Origin: JASHVB01 sp963780805
GTDB taxonomy: Bacteria > Pseudomonadota > Alphaproteobacteria > Acetobacterales > Acetobacteraceae
NCBI GenBank assembly: GCA_963780805.1
Contig: CAWADP010000009.1
Coordinates: 620,001-684,000, forward strand
Reading direction: 5' to 3'
Length of the DNA: 64,000 bases
The notes under the pieces were generated by a model. It searched no databases, was not told the DNA's origin, and saw nothing but the letters and a program-made list of their open reading frames with translations. This document shows positions 61,756 to 64,000 of this stretch, one piece after another. Numbering within the stretch: position 1 is the stretch's first letter; each line of letters begins with the position of its first letter. The position numbers were made by a program, and so were the translations under genes.

Positions 61756-61929
61756 ATGGCGGTCTTTCGGTCGATCGTTTTCGCCGCCGTTCTATCGGGA
61801 CTGCTGGTCGGCAGCTTCGCCACCATTGCGCAGCGCATCGCGACCGTGCCGTTGGGGCTCGCCGGCCACTTCTATCGCCGGTTCAGCCGCGAAACGGACC
61901 TCAGGCCGGTGCATCTGCCTTCATCATGA
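61756..61929 (+). pseudogene. cbtA: Cobalt transporter subunit CbtA, truncated
   Basis: The 57-residue frame begins like CbtA ('MAVFRSIVFAAVLSGLLVGS', 'FATIAQRIATVPL'), the first membrane helix, then ends in unrelated residues. Full CbtA has about 230-260 residues and five or six helices, so most of the gene is gone. It starts eight bases after cbtB. Confidence 0.65.
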
Positions 61930-62363
61930 CCCGGTACAGGTTGCGCACCTGACCAGCTAACGATGAATACGCCGGAAACAGTTGGCACCTGCCGACCCAA
62001 CTCATCCGTGAGCCTGCGGACCGCTGCCGCTTCCAGCCGCATTGCAACATCACAGAATCGATGACGCGAGGTACTGGTCACAGCAATTCCATAAAACCGC
62101 ACCTATGATTGTGGCCGCCCCACCGTGAGTCGCCGGGCCGCCGTCGGATGGCCGCCGATAGGAGTCGTTCCATAGAAACGCTGAACTAGGCACTACGGAC
62201 AAACCTAATTGTGACACCCCGTTCTCCGCAGACATGGCAGGACGGACAGGTGATTGAGCGCCGGCTTCCCATCCGCAATCCGTTCATGTCGGCAGACATG
62301 AGGGCATCGGCAGGCCAACCGTCACCCCATCCATGAAAAAATTCATTTGACACCGCTCGCGAT
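61930..62363. other. Region without a recognisable gene
   Basis: About 430 bases, lower GC than average. A 76-codon minus-strand frame (61872-62102, 'MRFYGIAVTSTSRHRFCDVA') is open but overlaps the CbtA remnant and has no known family. Consistent with scar DNA left by loss of cbtA. Confidence 0.45.
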
Positions 62364-63161
62364 ATGTGCTTTTATTCCCCTCGTGTCTACCACCCTCTCC
62401 CCTCCCCTCGTCCCTCCCCTCCAGCCCGATCCCAGTCGGGCCGACCGAGGCACCACCGCGTCCGCCGCTCCCACCGCGCATCCCGATCAGCCCGCCCGAC
62501 CGCACCGCCACCCCACGCCCCCGCCGAACCCAGCCGCATCGACCGTGTCATCAGCATCGTCCGCTGGCTCATCGCCTATGGCACCCTGCTCGCCACCGCG
62601 GTTCGCGAGCATCCCGCCGAGCCGCTGGCCCGGACGCTCGTCTATTGGTTCCAAACCCGCGATCTCGGCGTGATCCTCCGCCGCCTCACCCGCGGCCTGA
62701 TGCGCGCCGCCGCGCTCGAAGCCTGGCTCCGCGAGCGTGCCGCCGGCGGCCATGAGCTGCGCGGTCCAACCGCCATTCGCCTGTCGTCCCCCGGCAATCC
62801 GCGCTCCGGCCCGCCGGCCGCCGGGGACGCCAAGGCCCCGCCCTGGTGGCACGACCCCAACCACGTGCCCACGATGGAGGAAGCCGCGGCCGAGGTCCGC
62901 GCTCGTCCGGAGGGCGCTGTCATCGCCGAGATCGTCGAGGATCTCCGCGTCCTGGACTGCGACTACGACCGTGCGACGTGGAACGAGCTGAAGGACGCCA
63001 TCAACAGCTACGGCGGCGACCACGTGCGTCTCTTGATCCGCGACATGCGGTGGCAATTCAATCCCGACCTGTCCCCCGAAATATGGATGATGGAACCGGC
63101 GCCGCCTTGGCAACCGCCGCCATTTGCGGGGCTGACGCCTGCCTGCGCCCGCCCGCCCTGA
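62364..63161 (+). CDS. Hypothetical protein
   Basis: A 265-residue frame. The first ~60 residues are Pro/Arg-rich and may be untranslated. A hydrophobic segment ('VISIVRWLIAYGTLLATAV') follows, and the C-terminal 100 residues look folded ('VPTMEEAAAEVRARPEGAVI', 'WNELKDAINSYGGDHVRLLI'). No family recognised. The strongly codon-biased C-terminal part supports a real gene; the start is uncertain. Confidence 0.55.
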   Translation: MCFYSPRVYHPLPSPRPSPPARSQSGRPRHHRVRRSHRASRSARPTAPPPHAPAEPSRIDRVISIVRWLIAYGTLLATAVREHPAEPLARTLVYWFQTRDLGVILRRLTRGLMRAAALEAWLRERAAGGHELRGPTAIRLSSPGNPRSGPPAAGDAKAPPWWHDPNHVPTMEEAAAEVRARPEGAVIAEIVEDLRVLDCDYDRATWNELKDAINSYGGDHVRLLIRDMRWQFNPDLSPEIWMMEPAPPWQPPPFAGLTPACARPP

Positions 63162-63352
63162 ACCTGCGGGCTGGACGGGGTCATCGAGGTGTGACGCGCA
63201 CGGGGCCGGCGACGGCTGGTCCCGCCGTCGCGATTCGGTACAGGCGGATGCGCGACCCGAGGCATTGGGCTGTTGTCCGGAGATCGCGCCTGCCTGGCCT
63301 TGGCAGCGTCTCGGCGCCACGGGGGTGCGCCCTGCCGCCCCCGCCCGGCGCG

Positions 63353-64000
63353 CTACCTCGCCGCAGCCAGCAACCGCAGCACTTGCTCGGGCCGCGGGAT
63401 CGGCGCGACCGCCCCATAGCCAGTGCATTTCAGCGCTGCCGCCGCATTGGCGTAGCGGGCGGCGTCCTCCGGCATGTCGCCCGTCAGAATGCGCGCGAGG
63501 AACGTGCCGCAGAACGTGTCCCCCGCGCCGGTCGCATCCACCGCGTTCACGGCGTGGCCCGGGATGCGCACGCGATGCTCGCCATCGGCGGCATAAGCTC
63601 CTCGATCCCCCATCTTCAACGCGACCACCGGACAGCCGAGTGACAAATAGAAATCAAGAATCTCGTCGGGATCGGCGAGACCGGTCAGCACCAATGCGTC
63701 CTCCATGCCGGGAAACACGTAGTCGGATTGCGCGATCGCCGCGTGCATCACCGCGGCCGCACGCGCCGGCGGCCACAACCGCGGCCGGTAGTTCGTATCA
63801 TAGGCCACCTTGACCCCATGCTCTTTCGCAACGTCGATCGCGGCGAACACCGCATCGGCGGCCGAGGTGGAGATGCCCTGGCTGATGCCGGAAACAAACA
63901 GCAATTTCGCCGCGGCGATCGCCGGGCGCGGCAGGTCGGACGCAGCATAAAGCGCGGTCGGAGAATTGGCGCGGTAGTGCAGGAAATGGTGACCCTGCGC
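63353..64000 (-). CDS. PfkB family sugar kinase (KdgK-like), 5' end outside window
   Basis: The last 215 residues of a ribokinase-fold kinase. The C-terminal motif 'VDATGAGDTFCGTFLARIL' has the anion hole and catalytic Asp. 'HHFLHYRANSPTALYAASDL' near the cut end and 'VAYDTNYRPRLWPPARAA' resemble 2-dehydro-3-deoxygluconate kinases, acting before KDPG aldolase. The frame is open to base 64000. Substrate is inferred. Confidence 0.85.
   Translation of the reverse strand, partial: AQGHHFLHYRANSPTALYAASDLPRPAIAAAKLLFVSGISQGISTSAADAVFAAIDVAKEHGVKVAYDTNYRPRLWPPARAAAVMHAAIAQSDYVFPGMEDALVLTGLADPDEILDFYLSLGCPVVALKMGDRGAYAADGEHRVRIPGHAVNAVDATGAGDTFCGTFLARILTGDMPEDAARYANAAAALKCTGYGAVAPIPRPEQVLRLLAAAR

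Overview
The window is GC-rich, densely coded alphaproteobacterial DNA. I would place it in Rhodospirillales, most likely Acetobacteraceae. The placement rests on a hopanoid-pathway gene (hpnE), an aa3-type cox cluster with DUF983 and SURF1, class II DAHP synthase, PmtA-type phospholipid methyltransferase, DUF1127 and HGG-type proteins, and dispersed GC-rich palindromic repeats. This is inference from gene content; no rRNA is present. The only RNA gene I can support is a tRNA-Ala(GGC) at 20909.

Layout. 1-6765: a type VI secretion (T6SS) cargo island without core tss genes: VgrG tail, DUF6484, DUF2169, a ketosynthase-like protein lacking catalytic residues, a DUF4150/PAAR-like effector with an HHH nuclease-type C-terminus, a putative immunity protein and a TIGR02270 HEAT-type protein. 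6865-20626: queC, a Rap1a/Tai-like protein, MFS transporter, hpnE, hydrolase and DMT transporter, DUF1028, N-formylglutamate amidohydrolase, luciferase-like oxidoreductase, thioredoxin-like protein, a PEP-CTERM-like protein, nicotinate phosphoribosyltransferase and class II DAHP synthase. 20909-24940: tRNA-Ala, an orphan response regulator and small exported proteins in sparsely coded DNA. 24941-32310: a TPR-like gene, ilvD, an HGG-motif repeat protein, then an accessory island (Fic, serine recombinase, Mrr endonuclease, unknown protein) closed by a second partial copy of the ilvD 5' end. 32318-43941: winged-helix/TolB/TPR regulator, NTF2-like protein, fabG-acpP-fabF, a LysR regulator with two divergent reductases, ispE, a TPR lipoprotein and rpmB. 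44126-49186: long hairpins and tandem repeats, a sulfatase, two TatA paralogues, a cold-shock protein and PmtA. 49298-57853: ArsR-SRPBCC pair, then coxB-coxA-ctaB-(coxF-like)-coxC-DUF983-SURF1 and an M32 carboxypeptidase. 58392-59584: an IS630-type element. 59829-61929: a cobalt-type nitrile hydratase operon divergent from remnants of the cobalt transporter CbtBA. 62364-64000: an unknown protein and a PfkB sugar kinase cut by the window end.

Sequence quality matters here. At least a dozen recognisable genes carry single-base frameshifts, including coxA, fabF and ilvD (six or more). Several lie in homopolymers and leave the rest of the protein intact, which points to indel errors in the assembly rather than mass gene decay. 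I annotate such genes over their full span and give the apparent shift point. Genuine truncations (serine hydrolase, CbtA, carbonic anhydrase, cold-shock domain fragment) are listed as pseudogenes.

The most interesting items are the T6SS cassette with its dead ketosynthase, the ilvD-flanked Fic/resolvase/Mrr island with its internal dyad direct repeats, a palindromic repeat inserted in frame into SURF1, and the cobalt transporter remnant beside a cobalt nitrile hydratase.
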